The translations under genes were made by a program, and so were the position numbers. From Lichenicoccus roseus (GTDB lineage Bacteria; Pseudomonadota; Alphaproteobacteria; Acetobacterales; Acetobacteraceae), in assembly GCF_005844085.1 (NCBI RefSeq), contig NZ_VCDI01000006.1, positions 186,001 to 250,000 on the forward strand: a stretch of 64,000 bases of DNA. The letters are read 5' to 3'. Under the pieces are notes generated by a model. That model worked only from the letters and a program-made list of their open reading frames with translations. It was not told where the DNA came from and did no database searches. This document shows positions 1 through 8,532 of the stretch, piece after piece; the stretch's first letter is position 1, and every line of letters starts with the position of its first letter.

Positions 1-227
1 GCAGTGACGTGGCGGCGGTGAAGTCCGCGTCCGAGAAGCTGAGCCAGGTCGCCATGAAGATCGGCGAAGGGCTCTACAAGCAGGAGCAGGCGAGCGCTGG
101 TGCTGCCGGTCCGGGCGCCTCGGGCATGGGTGCGGGCCCGGGAGCGGGGCCGTCGGCAGGCCCGGGCGGCGAGAAGGTCGTCGATGCGGACTTCGAGGAT
201 GTCGACGACAAGAAGAAGTCCGCCTGA
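1..227 (+). CDS. dnaK: Chaperone DnaK (Hsp70), C-terminal fragment
   Basis: This is the 3' end of a gene that begins left of the window; the first full in-frame codon is at position 3. It encodes the last part of the DnaK helical lid (residues like SEKLSQVAMKIGEGLYKQ), then a Gly/Ala/Pro-rich flexible linker and the acidic tail VVDADFEDVDDKKKSA. The (E/D)-V-D-A-D-F-E-(D/E)-V motif is the conserved DnaK C-terminus, which helps client binding. DnaK is the cytosolic ATP-driven folding chaperone that works with DnaJ, the next gene on the same strand, and GrpE. The ATPase and substrate domains are outside the window. Confidence 0.95.
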   Translation, partial: SDVAAVKSASEKLSQVAMKIGEGLYKQEQASAGAAGPGASGMGAGPGAGPSAGPGGEKVVDADFEDVDDKKKSA

Positions 228-289
228 TCCTGATCTGACAGACCGAGTTGCCTGGGCCGCTCCCTAGCGGTTCGGGCGAGATCAAGGCG

Positions 290-330
290 GAGGCGCCCGT
301 GCTTCGTGAGAAGGCGGGCGCCTCTTTGTT
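290..330 (+). terminator. Rho-independent terminator between dnaK and dnaJ
   Basis: A perfect 10-bp inverted repeat, GAGGCGCCCG at 290-299 and CGGGCGCCTC at 315-324, is followed by TTTGTT. It sits between the dnaK stop and the dnaJ start. It probably ends or attenuates dnaK transcription so that dnaJ is made at a lower level, which is the usual stoichiometry. Confidence 0.8.
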
Positions 331-382
331 ATGACGACCACGTGGTCCCGCAGGGGAGGCGTGTTGCGCCGATGAGGACAGG

Positions 383-1519
383 ATGGCGAAGCAGGATTAC
401 TACGCGACCCTGGAAGTGCCCCGGGACGCTTCGGCGGACGCGCTGAAGAAGGCCTACCGCAAGCTTGCCATGAAGTACCACCCGGACCGCAACCCGGGCG
501 ACAAGACTGCGGAGTCGCGTTTCAAGGAGTTGAACGAGGCCTACGACGTCCTCAAGGACGACCAGAAGCGTGCCGCCTACGACCGCTTCGGCCATGCCGC
601 CTTCGAGGGCGGCGGCCCCGGGGCTGGCGCGGGAGGCTTCGATTTTGGCGGCGGCGGCCTCGGCGACATCTTCGACCAGGTGTTCGGCGACATGATGGGC
701 GGCCGACGTGGCGGTGGCCGGCAGCGGGCCGGCGCCGACATTCGGGCCCAGGTCGAGATCAGCCTGACCGATGCCTTCACCGGCACCAAGGTGCCGCTGC
801 GGGTGCCGACACGGATCGCCTGCGAGGCCTGTGCCGGCACCGGATCGGAGAGCAAGGATCGCGCCGCCGAGACCTGCCCGACCTGCCACGGCGCCGGCAA
901 GGTACGGGCCCAGCAAGGCTTCTTCCTGGTCGAGCGGGCATGCCCTACCTGCGGCGGCAACGGACGCGTCGTGCGCAATCCCTGCAAGGTCTGCCAGGGC
1001 GCCGGCACCGTGGAGCGCGAGCGAAACCTCAACGTGCAGGTCCCGGCCGGCGTCGAGGACGGCACCCGCATAAGGCTGGCCGGCGAGGGCGAGGCCGGTG
1101 GCGCCGGCATCCCGGCGGGCGACCTTTATGTGCATGTCGGCGTGCGGCCGCACGAGATCTTCCAGCGCGACGGCGCCAACATCTTCTGCCGTGTGCCGCT
1201 GCGCATGACCCAGGCGGCACTCGGCGCCGAAGTCGAGGTGCCGGTGATCGACGGTTCCCGGACCCGGGTGAAGATCCCGCCCGGGACCCAGACCGGCGAG
1301 CAGTTCCGGCTGCGTGGCAAGGGCTTCTCGGTGCTCCGCTCGGCAGCGCGCGGCGACATGTATATCCAGGTCGCGGTCGAGACGCCGCAGCATCTCAACA
1401 AGCGGCAGCGGGAACTGCTCGAGGAGTTGGAGAACGAGGCTTCGGCGCATGCCCGGTCCAGTCCTGAGAGCGAAGGGTTCTTCGCCAAGGTGCGGGACTT
1501 CTTCGAGGGCCGCCCCTGA
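383..1519 (+). CDS. dnaJ: Chaperone protein DnaJ (Hsp40)
   Basis: DnaJ is the cochaperone that stimulates DnaK ATPase activity and delivers unfolded clients to it. The 378-residue protein has the full type I layout. An N-terminal J domain carries the HPD triad (YHPDRNPG, around residue 33), followed by a Gly/Phe-rich stretch (about residues 75-112). Four zinc-binding CxxCxGxG repeats follow ([32 protein letters not shown]), then a C-terminal substrate-binding region. The length is normal for the family. It lies 155 bp downstream of dnaK on the same strand with a terminator hairpin between them. A GC-rich hairpin without a T-run follows the stop at about 1521-1536. Confidence 0.98.
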   Translation: MAKQDYYATLEVPRDASADALKKAYRKLAMKYHPDRNPGDKTAESRFKELNEAYDVLKDDQKRAAYDRFGHAAFEGGGPGAGAGGFDFGGGGLGDIFDQVFGDMMGGRRGGGRQRAGADIRAQVEISLTDAFTGTKVPLRVPTRIACEACAGTGSESKDRAAETCPTCHGAGKVRAQQGFFLVERACPTCGGNGRVVRNPCKVCQGAGTVERERNLNVQVPAGVEDGTRIRLAGEGEAGGAGIPAGDLYVHVGVRPHEIFQRDGANIFCRVPLRMTQAALGAEVEVPVIDGSRTRVKIPPGTQTGEQFRLRGKGFSVLRSAARGDMYIQVAVETPQHLNKRQRELLEELENEASAHARSSPESEGFFAKVRDFFEGRP

Positions 1520-1758
1520 TCCGGCCGTCAGGCCGGCATCGGTCTCATGACGCTGACGTCATGAATATAGCAAGTGCGTGACAATCGGTTGCCGCTTGAC
1601 TGTGATGTTGAAACCACGCGGGAGACCTCGTAGTTAATGAGCTGCCCGCGGTGACGTTCCCCCCCCCCACCCGTTCCGAGGGCGAATACAGGCGGTGCGG
1701 CCCCCGAGGCCGCGCCGCCGCTTTCTTGTACGCTCATGCTTTCCAGGAGCACTGAGTG

Positions 1759-2532
1759 ATGCGGATCGGCGTTGCCGGCATCAACGGACGGGTGGGTGGC
1801 CTGCTTCTCGACGAAATCCGGCTTCGTGGCGACACCCTCGCCGGCGGTCTCGACCGGCCCGGCGCCGGACGTGCCGCGCCGGCTCCGGACGTAACCATGA
1901 TGGCGTCCATCGAGGCACTGGCCAGTGCGTCCGACGTCGTGGTCGACTTTACCGTTGCCGGCACGGTTCCTGCGCATGCCGAGGCAATCGCCCACTACCG
2001 CGTTGCCTGGGTCCTCGGCACTACCGGATTGTCGGACGTTGCCCGGGAGGCGGTGGCGCGAGCGGCGCGGCATGCACCGGTGGTGCAGGCCGCAAACTTC
2101 TCGGCCGGCGTGGCCCTGGTGCTGGAACTCGCTGCCCGCGCCGCCGCCGCTCTGCCTGCCGATCAATACGATGCCGAGATCGTCGAGATGCACCACCGGC
2201 AGAAGCTCGATGCGCCATCCGGCACCGCTCTGGCAATCGGCGAGGCGGTCGCCACCGCGCGCGGCGTGCGGTTGTCGGACGTGCGCGAGTGCGGGCGCGA
2301 CGGCGTCACCGGCGCGAGAGCCGATGGCGCCATCGGCTTCGCATCGCTGCGCGGCGGCCAGATCGTCGGCGAGCATACGCTGCTGTTCACCTCGGCCGAC
2401 GAGCAGGTGGTGCTGTCGCATCGCGCCTTCGACCGCCGTACCTTCGCCGCCGGCGCGATCCGGGCGGCACACTGGACCGCCGGCAGGGCGCCGGGCCTCT
2501 ACGGCATGCGAGACGTTCTCGGCCTCACCTGA
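1759..2532 (+). CDS. dapB: 4-hydroxy-tetrahydrodipicolinate reductase
   Basis: DapB is the NAD(P)H-dependent reductase of the lysine/diaminopimelate pathway and supplies meso-DAP for peptidoglycan. The N-terminal Rossmann motif [11 protein letters not shown] is at about residues 4-14. The family signature [19 protein letters not shown] contains the catalytic His pair and Lys. Length (257 residues) is typical. AGGAG at 1745-1749 lies 9 nt before ATG 1759; a GTG at 1756 directly upstream is an alternative start. The upstream gap contains a run of ten C residues. metK follows after about 110 bp on the same strand. Confidence 0.97.
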   Translation: MRIGVAGINGRVGGLLLDEIRLRGDTLAGGLDRPGAGRAAPAPDVTMMASIEALASASDVVVDFTVAGTVPAHAEAIAHYRVAWVLGTTGLSDVAREAVARAARHAPVVQAANFSAGVALVLELAARAAAALPADQYDAEIVEMHHRQKLDAPSGTALAIGEAVATARGVRLSDVRECGRDGVTGARADGAIGFASLRGGQIVGEHTLLFTSADEQVVLSHRAFDRRTFAAGAIRAAHWTAGRAPGLYGMRDVLGLT

Positions 2533-2558
2533 CCGGCGGCTATTTCTTGACCAGGCCA

Positions 2559-2596
2559 GACGTTTCCGCCAAACGTCCGGCTCCAAACGTCGCCGG
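2559..2596 (+). promoter_or_regulatory. Structured leader upstream of metK (candidate cis-regulatory RNA)
   Basis: GACGTTT (2559-2565) is followed by a CCGCC loop and its exact complement AAACGTC (2571-2577), giving a perfect 7-bp hairpin. A second copy of AAACGTC (2585-2591) lies in the loop of a following CCGGC/GCCGG stem (2577-2581 with 2592-2596). The first arm could therefore pair with either copy, giving a switchable or pseudoknotted fold. metK genes are often controlled by SAM-binding riboswitches, but I cannot match this to a known class by eye. It may simply be an intergenic hairpin. Confidence 0.35.
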
Positions 2597-2641
2597 AAGA
2601 AACTGCCGTCGCGGCGGCCACACGCGACCAGAGGCATATCC

Positions 2642-3826
2642 ATGCGCGACAAGGGCGAGTTCCTGTTCACTTCGGAGAGCGTCTCCGAAGGCCACCCGGA
2701 CAAGGTGGCGGACCGGATCAGCGACACGGTGCTAGACGCCTATCTCGCGGCGGACCCCGAGGCGCGCGTCGCCTGCGAAACGATGGTGACGACCAACCGC
2801 ATCATCCTGGCAGGCGAGGTCCGTGGCCCCGAGGGCGTCAACGAGACCCTCGAGCATGCCGTGCGCGAGGCGGTGCGCGACATCGGGTACGACCAGAAGG
2901 GCTTCTCCTGGCGCCACGCCGAGTTCCACAACTACCTGCACGAGCAGTCTGCCGACATCGCGGTCGGCGTCGACAGCGCCGGCAACAAGGACGAGGGTGC
3001 CGGCGACCAGGGCATCATGTTCGGCTTCGCGACCCGCGAGACGCCGTCGCTGATGCCGGCGCCGCTGCACTACGCGCATGGCATCCTCCACCGCATCAAC
3101 ACGCTGCGGAAGGCCGGGGATGCCCGCGCGCGCGGGCTGCTGCCGGACGCCAAGAGCCAGGTCACGCTGCGCTACATCGACGGCAAGCCGGTCGGCGCCA
3201 CCAGCGTGGTGATCTCGACCCAGCACGAGGAGAACCTCACGCAGCCGGAGATCCGCGAGGAGCTGACCGCCATCGTGAAGGACGTGCTCCCCGAGGGCTG
3301 GATGTGCCCGGATGAGGGCTTCTACACCAACCCGACCGGCATCTTCGTGATCGGCGGCCCGGATGGCGATGCCGGCCTGACCGGTCGCAAGATCATCGTC
3401 GACACCTACGGCGGCGCGGCCCCGCATGGCGGTGGCGCGTTCAGCGGCAAGGACCCGACCAAGGTGGATCGCTCGGCGGCCTATGCCTGCCGCTACCTCG
3501 CCAAGAACATCGTGGCCGCCGGCCTTGCCGACAGCTGCACGCTGCAGATCTCCTACGCGATCGGCGTGTCGCACCCGCTCTCGGTGTATGTCGACCTGCA
3601 CGGCACCGCGCGCGATGTCGAGGAAGCGAAGCTCGAAGCGGTGCTGCGCCAGGTGATGGACCTGACCCCGCGCGGCATCCGCAAGCATCTGCGGCTGAAC
3701 CGGCCGATCTATGGCACGACCTCCGCATACGGGCATTTCGGCCGCACCCCGGACGACGCGCGCGACGACTTCACCTGGGAACGCACCGACCTCGCCGCGA
3801 CGCTGGCCAACGCCTTCGGGCGTTGA
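2642..3826 (+). CDS. metK: S-adenosylmethionine synthetase
   Basis: MetK makes SAM from methionine and ATP, feeding all methylation including TrmB encoded next door. The 394-residue protein begins [21 protein letters not shown], the standard N-terminus with the ATP-binding [12 protein letters not shown] motif. [10 protein letters not shown] (the ATP-binding hexapeptide region) and the Gly-rich [19 protein letters not shown] motif also fit. The reading frame stays open further upstream into dapB, but the conserved N-terminus fixes the start at ATG 2642. The stop overlaps the trmB start (TTGA), so the two are probably translationally coupled. Confidence 0.98.
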   Translation: MRDKGEFLFTSESVSEGHPDKVADRISDTVLDAYLAADPEARVACETMVTTNRIILAGEVRGPEGVNETLEHAVREAVRDIGYDQKGFSWRHAEFHNYLHEQSADIAVGVDSAGNKDEGAGDQGIMFGFATRETPSLMPAPLHYAHGILHRINTLRKAGDARARGLLPDAKSQVTLRYIDGKPVGATSVVISTQHEENLTQPEIREELTAIVKDVLPEGWMCPDEGFYTNPTGIFVIGGPDGDAGLTGRKIIVDTYGGAAPHGGGAFSGKDPTKVDRSAAYACRYLAKNIVAAGLADSCTLQISYAIGVSHPLSVYVDLHGTARDVEEAKLEAVLRQVMDLTPRGIRKHLRLNRPIYGTTSAYGHFGRTPDDARDDFTWERTDLAATLANAFGR

Positions 3827-4548
3827 GCGAGCCCGGGCCGCTGCCGGTCCGCCGCGAAGTCAGGCCGCCACCCGCCCGTCTCTACGGCCGCCAGCGCAGT
3901 CACCCGCTGCGGCCGCGGCAGCAGAAGCTGCTCGACGACACGCTGCCACGACTGCGCTTTCCGGCCGAGGCGGCTGCCGACCCCGCAACAGCCTTCGGGC
4001 GCGTGCCGTCGGCGCTCTGGCTGGAGGTCGGTTTCGGCGGCGGCGAGCATACTCTGGCACAGCACGCGGCTCACCCCACCATCGGGCTGATCGCCTGCGA
4101 GGTGTTCGAGAACGGTCTGTGCTCGCTGCTGACCCGGCTGGTCCCGGACGGCGAGGAAGCCACCGCGCCGCTGCCGGACCTGCTGCGCCTGTGGGACGAT
4201 GACGCCCGCACGCTGCTCCAGGCGCTGCCGGATGCTTGCCTCGACCGGATGTTCCTGCTGTTCCCGGATCCCTGGCCGAAATCACGCCATGCCAAGCGCC
4301 GTTTCGTGCACCCGCAGGCGATCGGGCTGGTTGCCGTCAAGCTGCGCCCGGGCGCGGAGTGGCGCATCGCCAGCGACGATCCTACCTACCAGGACTGGGT
4401 GCGGGAGGTGATGGGCGCGCAGTCGCTGTTCGAAGCCGCCCAGCCTGCCACGGTACGGCCGGACGACTGGCCGCCGACCCGCTACGAGGCCAAGGCGCTG
4501 GCCGCCGGGCGGACCCCGTTGTACTGGAGCTTCATCCGCACCGGCTGA
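3823..4548 (+). CDS. trmB: tRNA (guanine-N7)-methyltransferase
   Basis: TrmB forms m7G46 in tRNA using SAM. The SAM-binding motif [10 protein letters not shown] lies near residue 66, and the family signature [15 protein letters not shown], involved in tRNA/guanine recognition, is present near residue 147. The 241-residue length is usual. The start is a TTG at 3823 that overlaps the metK stop by 4 bases; no ATG lies nearby in frame, and the Pro/Arg-rich N-terminus is typical of alphaproteobacterial TrmB. Coupling to metK would link the enzyme to supply of its methyl donor. Confidence 0.95.
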   Translation: MSEPGPLPVRREVRPPPARLYGRQRSHPLRPRQQKLLDDTLPRLRFPAEAAADPATAFGRVPSALWLEVGFGGGEHTLAQHAAHPTIGLIACEVFENGLCSLLTRLVPDGEEATAPLPDLLRLWDDDARTLLQALPDACLDRMFLLFPDPWPKSRHAKRRFVHPQAIGLVAVKLRPGAEWRIASDDPTYQDWVREVMGAQSLFEAAQPATVRPDDWPPTRYEAKALAAGRTPLYWSFIRTG

Positions 4549-4573
4549 CCCCTCCCGCTGCAAAGGCCACCCG

Positions 4574-6436
4574 ATGCTGCAGACTCTCGTCGCCCTGCTG
4601 CTTGCCAGCGTCGTCATGGTGCCGATCTCGCGCCGCCTCGGCTTCGGCGCAGTGCTCGGAAACCTCATCGGCGGCGCGGTGATCGGTCCGGTCGGGCTTG
4701 GACTGATCCGCAGCCCGGGACAGATCGAGAGCGTTTCGGAACTCGGCGTGGTGATGCTGCTGTTCCTGATCGGCCTGGAACTGCGTCCGCAGCGGTTGTG
4801 GACGATGCGACGCGCGGTGTTCGGCCTCGGCACCGCCCAGGTGGTCGCCACCGCCTTCGTGCTGGCAGTGCTGATGGTGCAGCTGCCCGGTCTTGGCCTG
4901 CAGGGCGCCGGCTGGGCCGGGCCGGCGGTGCTGGGCGTCGGGCTTGCCCTGTCCTCGACCGCCATCGTGCTGCCGATGCTGGGCGAGCGCGAGCTGCTCT
5001 CCGGGGAGGCTGGCCGCGACACATTCGCGGTGCTGCTGCTGCAGGACGTGGCGTTCATCCCGCTCGTCGCGCTGGTGCCGCTGCTGGCCGGTGGCGGGCC
5101 ATCGATATCGCATGGGCTGGCGCACGGCTTCTCCGGCGAGCTTCGCCACGCGATCCCCTGGCAGAGCGTCTCGCTCGGTGCGGCCGCCATCGTGGCCATC
5201 CTGGTTGGCGGCCGCTACCTGGTGCCCGCGTTGTTCCGGCTGATCGGCGGCGCCCGTTCGCCGGACGTGTTCACCGCCATGGCACTGCTCACCGTGCTGG
5301 GCACCGCCTGGATTGCCAGCCTGGTCGGGCTGTCGATGTCGCTCGGCGCCTTCCTCGCCGGCGTGCTGCTGTCGAACTCGACCTGGCGGCACGAGATCCA
5401 GGCCGACATCGAGCCGTTCGAGGGCGTCCTGCTCGGCTTCTTCTTCCTCTCGGTCGGCATGTCCGCGCGGCTCGACCTGCTGGTCACGCAGCCCGTCACC
5501 ATCCTGCTCGGCACGCTCGGGCTGATTGCCGCCAAGGCGCTGGTCGTGTTCGTGCTCGGGCGGCTGGCCGGACAATCGACCAAGGAGGCGGTGCGGTTCG
5601 CCACCGCCCTGCCGCAGGGCAGCGAGTTCAGCTTCGTGCTGTTCGCCGCCGCGATCGGGGCGGGCGTCCTGGCGCCGGCGCAGTCCGAGATCGCGACGCT
5701 GGTGATCGCGCTGTCGATGGCCGCGACTCCGGTGCTGTTCAGCCTGTCGGAGCGGCTGCTGATCCCGCACCTGGGACGAGCGGCGGCGCCGGAATACGAC
5801 GAGATCGAAGCGCAGGACGCACCGGTCATCATCTGCGGCGTCGGACGGGTGGGTCAGATCGTCGGCCGCATCCTGCGTACCCAGGGCATCCGCTTCACCG
5901 CGCTGGACCAGGACCAGGACCAGATCGAGCTGCTGCGGCGGTTCGGCTCCAAGGTCTACTACGGCGATCCGTCGCGGCCCGACCTGCTGAGGGCTGCCGG
6001 CGCCGAGACCGCGAAGCTCCTGGTGGTGGCGCTGGCGGATCCGGAAGAGAGCGTGCGCGTGGTCGAGATGGCCCGGCGTACCTTCCCGAACCTGCGTGTC
6101 GTGGCGCGGGCGCGCAACCGGCGGCATGCCCATCTGCTGCTGAAGCTCGGCGTGCAGGGGCTGGTGCGCGAGACCTTCCATTCCAGCCTCCGCATGACCG
6201 AGCAGGTGCTGGACGCGCTTGGCTACGACCGTGAGATGTCCCGGACGCTGGTGGCGCGGTTCCAGGAGGTCGACGAGCGGATGCTCTACGAAAGCGTGCC
6301 GTATGCCGACGACGAGAAGCGGCTGATCCAGAACAGCAAGCAGATCACCGCCGAGCTGGCCGGGCTGCTGCGCGACGATGCGCGCAAGCAGTCCCGGCCG
6401 CCGGTCAGCCCGCTTCCGACGACTGGCCGAAGCTGA
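4574..6436 (+). CDS. Kef-type monovalent cation:proton antiporter (CPA2 family)
   Basis: This is an inner-membrane K+(or Na+)/H+ antiporter of the KefB/KefC type. The first about 400 residues form roughly a dozen hydrophobic segments and contain the CPA2 signature GLALSSTAIVLPML. From about residue 415 a cytosolic RCK/TrkA-N domain begins with the nucleotide-binding motif IICGVGRVGQIVGRIL, which gates activity in response to NAD(H) or glutathione adducts in characterised members. Length (620 residues) matches KefB/C. It follows trmB by 25 bp, and its 3' end overlaps the convergent SDR gene by 32 bp. The choice between KefB and KefC and the ion specificity cannot be settled from sequence alone. 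Confidence 0.92.
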   Translation: MLQTLVALLLASVVMVPISRRLGFGAVLGNLIGGAVIGPVGLGLIRSPGQIESVSELGVVMLLFLIGLELRPQRLWTMRRAVFGLGTAQVVATAFVLAVLMVQLPGLGLQGAGWAGPAVLGVGLALSSTAIVLPMLGERELLSGEAGRDTFAVLLLQDVAFIPLVALVPLLAGGGPSISHGLAHGFSGELRHAIPWQSVSLGAAAIVAILVGGRYLVPALFRLIGGARSPDVFTAMALLTVLGTAWIASLVGLSMSLGAFLAGVLLSNSTWRHEIQADIEPFEGVLLGFFFLSVGMSARLDLLVTQPVTILLGTLGLIAAKALVVFVLGRLAGQSTKEAVRFATALPQGSEFSFVLFAAAIGAGVLAPAQSEIATLVIALSMAATPVLFSLSERLLIPHLGRAAAPEYDEIEAQDAPVIICGVGRVGQIVGRILRTQGIRFTALDQDQDQIELLRRFGSKVYYGDPSRPDLLRAAGAETAKLLVVALADPEESVRVVEMARRTFPNLRVVARARNRRHAHLLLKLGVQGLVRETFHSSLRMTEQVLDALGYDREMSRTLVARFQEVDERMLYESVPYADDEKRLIQNSKQITAELAGLLRDDARKQSRPPVSPLPTTGRS

Positions 6437-7364
6437 CGCCGGTGAGCTGCTCGGACAGCGTCCAGAGCCTGCTGGCGGTGGCCGGATCGGCAGCCTGCGG
6501 CATGATCACCGATGGGCCGACCGGTCCGCGGGTCTCGGCCAGCAGGGTGGGACCGTAATAGCCGCCGCCCTTGGCCTCTGCCGCCATGGCCGCGAACAGC
6601 GACGGCAACGCTCCGTCGCGGGCGCTCTGCGCCAGGGCATTGAAGCCGAACGCCATCACCTTCTCCTTCAACCCGGGCGCACCCTGACCCGGACCGTTGA
6701 AGACGATGTCGGTGCGCGACCAGCCGGGGTGGGCGGCGACGCTGCACAGCTTCCAGCCATGCTGAAGGGACCGCCGCTCGAGCTCGATGGCGAACACCAG
6801 CATCGCCAGCTTGCTCTGGCCGTAGGCGCGGAACGGGTTGTAGTCGCGTTCCGACTGCAGGTCGCCAAGGTCCAGGGTCGCCCGACGATGGGCCAGGCTT
6901 GCGACCTCGACCACGCGACCGCCGCCCTCGGCCTGCTGCAGCGCGTGGCTGAGCCGCGCGGTCAGGGCGAAATGCGCCAGGTAGTTGACGCCGATCTGCC
7001 GCTCGAAGCCGTCCTCGGTCAGCAGTCGCTGCGGAAAGCCCATCACGCCGGCGTTGTTCACCAGGATGGCGATCGCGGGATGCGCGGCCTGGATGCGGTC
7101 CGCGAAGCGCGCCACCGAGGCGAGGCTGTTGAGGTCGAGCGCCTCGAAGCGGGCATCGGCCTTGGGCAACGCACGACGGATGCGCGCCACCGCCGAGTCG
7201 CCCTTGGCCTGGTTGCGCGACGCCAGGATGGTGGTGGCGCCCCTGCGGGCGAGACCGAGCGCAGTCTCGTAGCCGATGCCGCCGGTGGCGCCGGTGACGA
7301 TGGCGACCCTGCCATCGAGGCTGGGTGCGTCGCCCAGGCTCCAGCCATCCCTCATGCGTGCCAT
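6405..7364 (-). CDS. Short-chain dehydrogenase/reductase (retinol dehydrogenase-like)
   Basis: This is an NAD(P)-dependent oxidoreductase of the classical SDR family, 319 residues. Visible motifs are the cofactor-binding TGATGGIGYETA (about residue 25), NNAGVMG, and the catalytic YGQSK (Tyr-x-x-x-Lys). The extended C-terminal half resembles retinol dehydrogenase/WW-domain oxidoreductase-like SDRs rather than FabG. It runs convergent to the Kef antiporter with a 32-bp tail overlap. Substrate unknown. Confidence 0.88.
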   Translation of the reverse strand: MARMRDGWSLGDAPSLDGRVAIVTGATGGIGYETALGLARRGATTILASRNQAKGDSAVARIRRALPKADARFEALDLNSLASVARFADRIQAAHPAIAILVNNAGVMGFPQRLLTEDGFERQIGVNYLAHFALTARLSHALQQAEGGGRVVEVASLAHRRATLDLGDLQSERDYNPFRAYGQSKLAMLVFAIELERRSLQHGWKLCSVAAHPGWSRTDIVFNGPGQGAPGLKEKVMAFGFNALAQSARDGALPSLFAAMAAEAKGGGYYGPTLLAETRGPVGPSVIMPQAADPATASRLWTLSEQLTGVSFGQSSEAG

Positions 7365-7467
7365 GATCCTGTTTTCCCCGCTGCCTGTTCGCCTGAGCCT
7401 GCTTCACAAACAGTGGGGCCACCCGGCAGTTGCCCGAACCGCCGGACCGCTCGGGCGCTGAGGCGCC

Positions 7468-7965
7468 ATGACCGACGACGAGACCAGCATTGCCTACATG
7501 CGTCGCGCCCTGGCGCTTGCCGAAGCGGGACAGGGTGCGCCGGGCAGTTCGCCGATCGGGTGCGTGATCGTGCTCGATGGCCGGATCGTCGGCGAGGCGC
7601 ATAACGAGGTCGGCCTGCGCCACGACCCTACGGCGCACGCGGAGGTGGTCGCCATACGACGAGCCTGCGAAAGCCTCGGGCAAGACAACCTGCGGGGCGC
7701 TACGCTCTATTCGACGTTGCAGCCGTGCGGGATGTGCAGCATGGCCAGCATCTGGACCAGCATCACCCACATCGTCTACGGCGCGCGCCGGCAGGACGTG
7801 CACCGGATGTATTTCGAGGATCGCCATCTGGGCGTCATGGACATCCTGCACGACGCGTTCCGTGACGACATGTCGGCAACCGGCGGCGTGCTCGCTGACG
7901 AATGCGCGGCCTACTACTACAAGCCTGACGATGAGCCGCCGTCTGACGAACAGGCCAATGTCTGA
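7468..7965 (+). CDS. Nucleoside/guanine deaminase family protein (CMP/dCMP deaminase zinc domain)
   Basis: This is a zinc-dependent hydrolytic deaminase of a nucleobase or nucleoside. HAEVVAIRRA carries the zinc His and the catalytic proton-shuttle Glu, and QPCGMCSMAS carries the two zinc Cys (PCxxC). The 165-residue protein resembles guanine deaminase GuaD-type or nucleoside deaminases more than the tRNA adenosine deaminase TadA, because the C-terminal region differs from TadA. It starts divergently from the SDR gene at ATG 7468. Exact substrate not assignable. Confidence 0.88.
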   Translation: MTDDETSIAYMRRALALAEAGQGAPGSSPIGCVIVLDGRIVGEAHNEVGLRHDPTAHAEVVAIRRACESLGQDNLRGATLYSTLQPCGMCSMASIWTSITHIVYGARRQDVHRMYFEDRHLGVMDILHDAFRDDMSATGGVLADECAAYYYKPDDEPPSDEQANV

Positions 7966-8060
7966 TCGCTATGCGAGGATCGTGACGCCAGACGCCGTGC
8001 AGACAGGTAGCGGCCCGCGCACCTGCATGCCCTCCGGCCCGCCCTGCCGAACGCGACGTA

Positions 8061-8384
8061 CTAGCCGGCCGGCTCCGGGTCGTCCGTCAGGCGGAAGTGC
8101 GCGGCGACCCCCACCGCGCCACGTGGACGAGAGCGAAACCGTGTGTGCCTTCGCCTGGCCCGCGGATCTGTCACGGCGGGCTGGTGCTCCCGGTCACGAT
8201 GGGTCGCCAGTTCGGGCGGATACAGCAGATGCGTCGGGACGATCACGTTGACGGTGACCGGGAAGCGTATCATGGCCGGCTCGTCCGCCGGATCGGCCGT
8301 TCCCGACGCGGCCGCCTCGTCCACCGTCAGCAGGCGAAGCGCGGCCTGCATCGTGAACGGAATGCTCTCGTCCGCGCCTGCCAT
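8061..8384 (-). CDS. Hypothetical protein
   Basis: This is a 107-residue open frame whose N-terminal 70 residues look like real protein (SIPFTMQAALRLLTVDEAAA, then a beta-rich stretch MIRFPVTVNVIVPTHLLYPP). The C-terminal part is Arg-rich and less convincing until the end (HFRLTDDPEPAG). GGAGAGGG lies just upstream of the ATG at 8384. No family recognised. It is the only plausible gene in the 7966-8532 gap between the deaminase and ETF-QO, and it is transcribed opposite to both. A frameshift in the second half cannot be excluded. Confidence 0.45.
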   Translation of the reverse strand: MAGADESIPFTMQAALRLLTVDEAAASGTADPADEPAMIRFPVTVNVIVPTHLLYPPELATHRDREHQPAVTDPRARRRHTRFRSRPRGAVGVAAHFRLTDDPEPAG

Positions 8385-8532
8385 CCACCCACCCTCTCCA
8401 GGCCTGCAAGGCTAGCCTGTCCCCAGGGAAGCATGCCGAAAGCAGTCGACTTGAGCCGGGTCGGGAACCGGCTATACCCTGGACCGATGACCATGACTGC
8501 GCCCGTATCAGGCGGGGACGCAGCGAGGGAGA

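Noticed and set aside
329-1450. Long minus-strand frames opposite dnaJ.
   Set aside because: They are antisense shadows of a high-GC gene with His/Arg/Ala-rich composition and no domains.
1520-1536. CCGGCC/GGCCGG hairpin after dnaJ as a terminator.
   Set aside because: No T-run follows it, so it is not counted as an intrinsic terminator.
1925-2641. Long open frame upstream of and in phase with metK.
   Set aside because: It overlaps dapB in another phase and lacks conserved sequence; MetK proteins start at the conserved [18 protein letters not shown]-type N-terminus at 2642.
4532-6181. A 549-codon minus-strand frame opposite the Kef antiporter.
   Set aside because: Its Gln/Arg/His-rich translation is typical of the reverse complement of a high-GC membrane protein gene; the plus strand encodes a clear antiporter.
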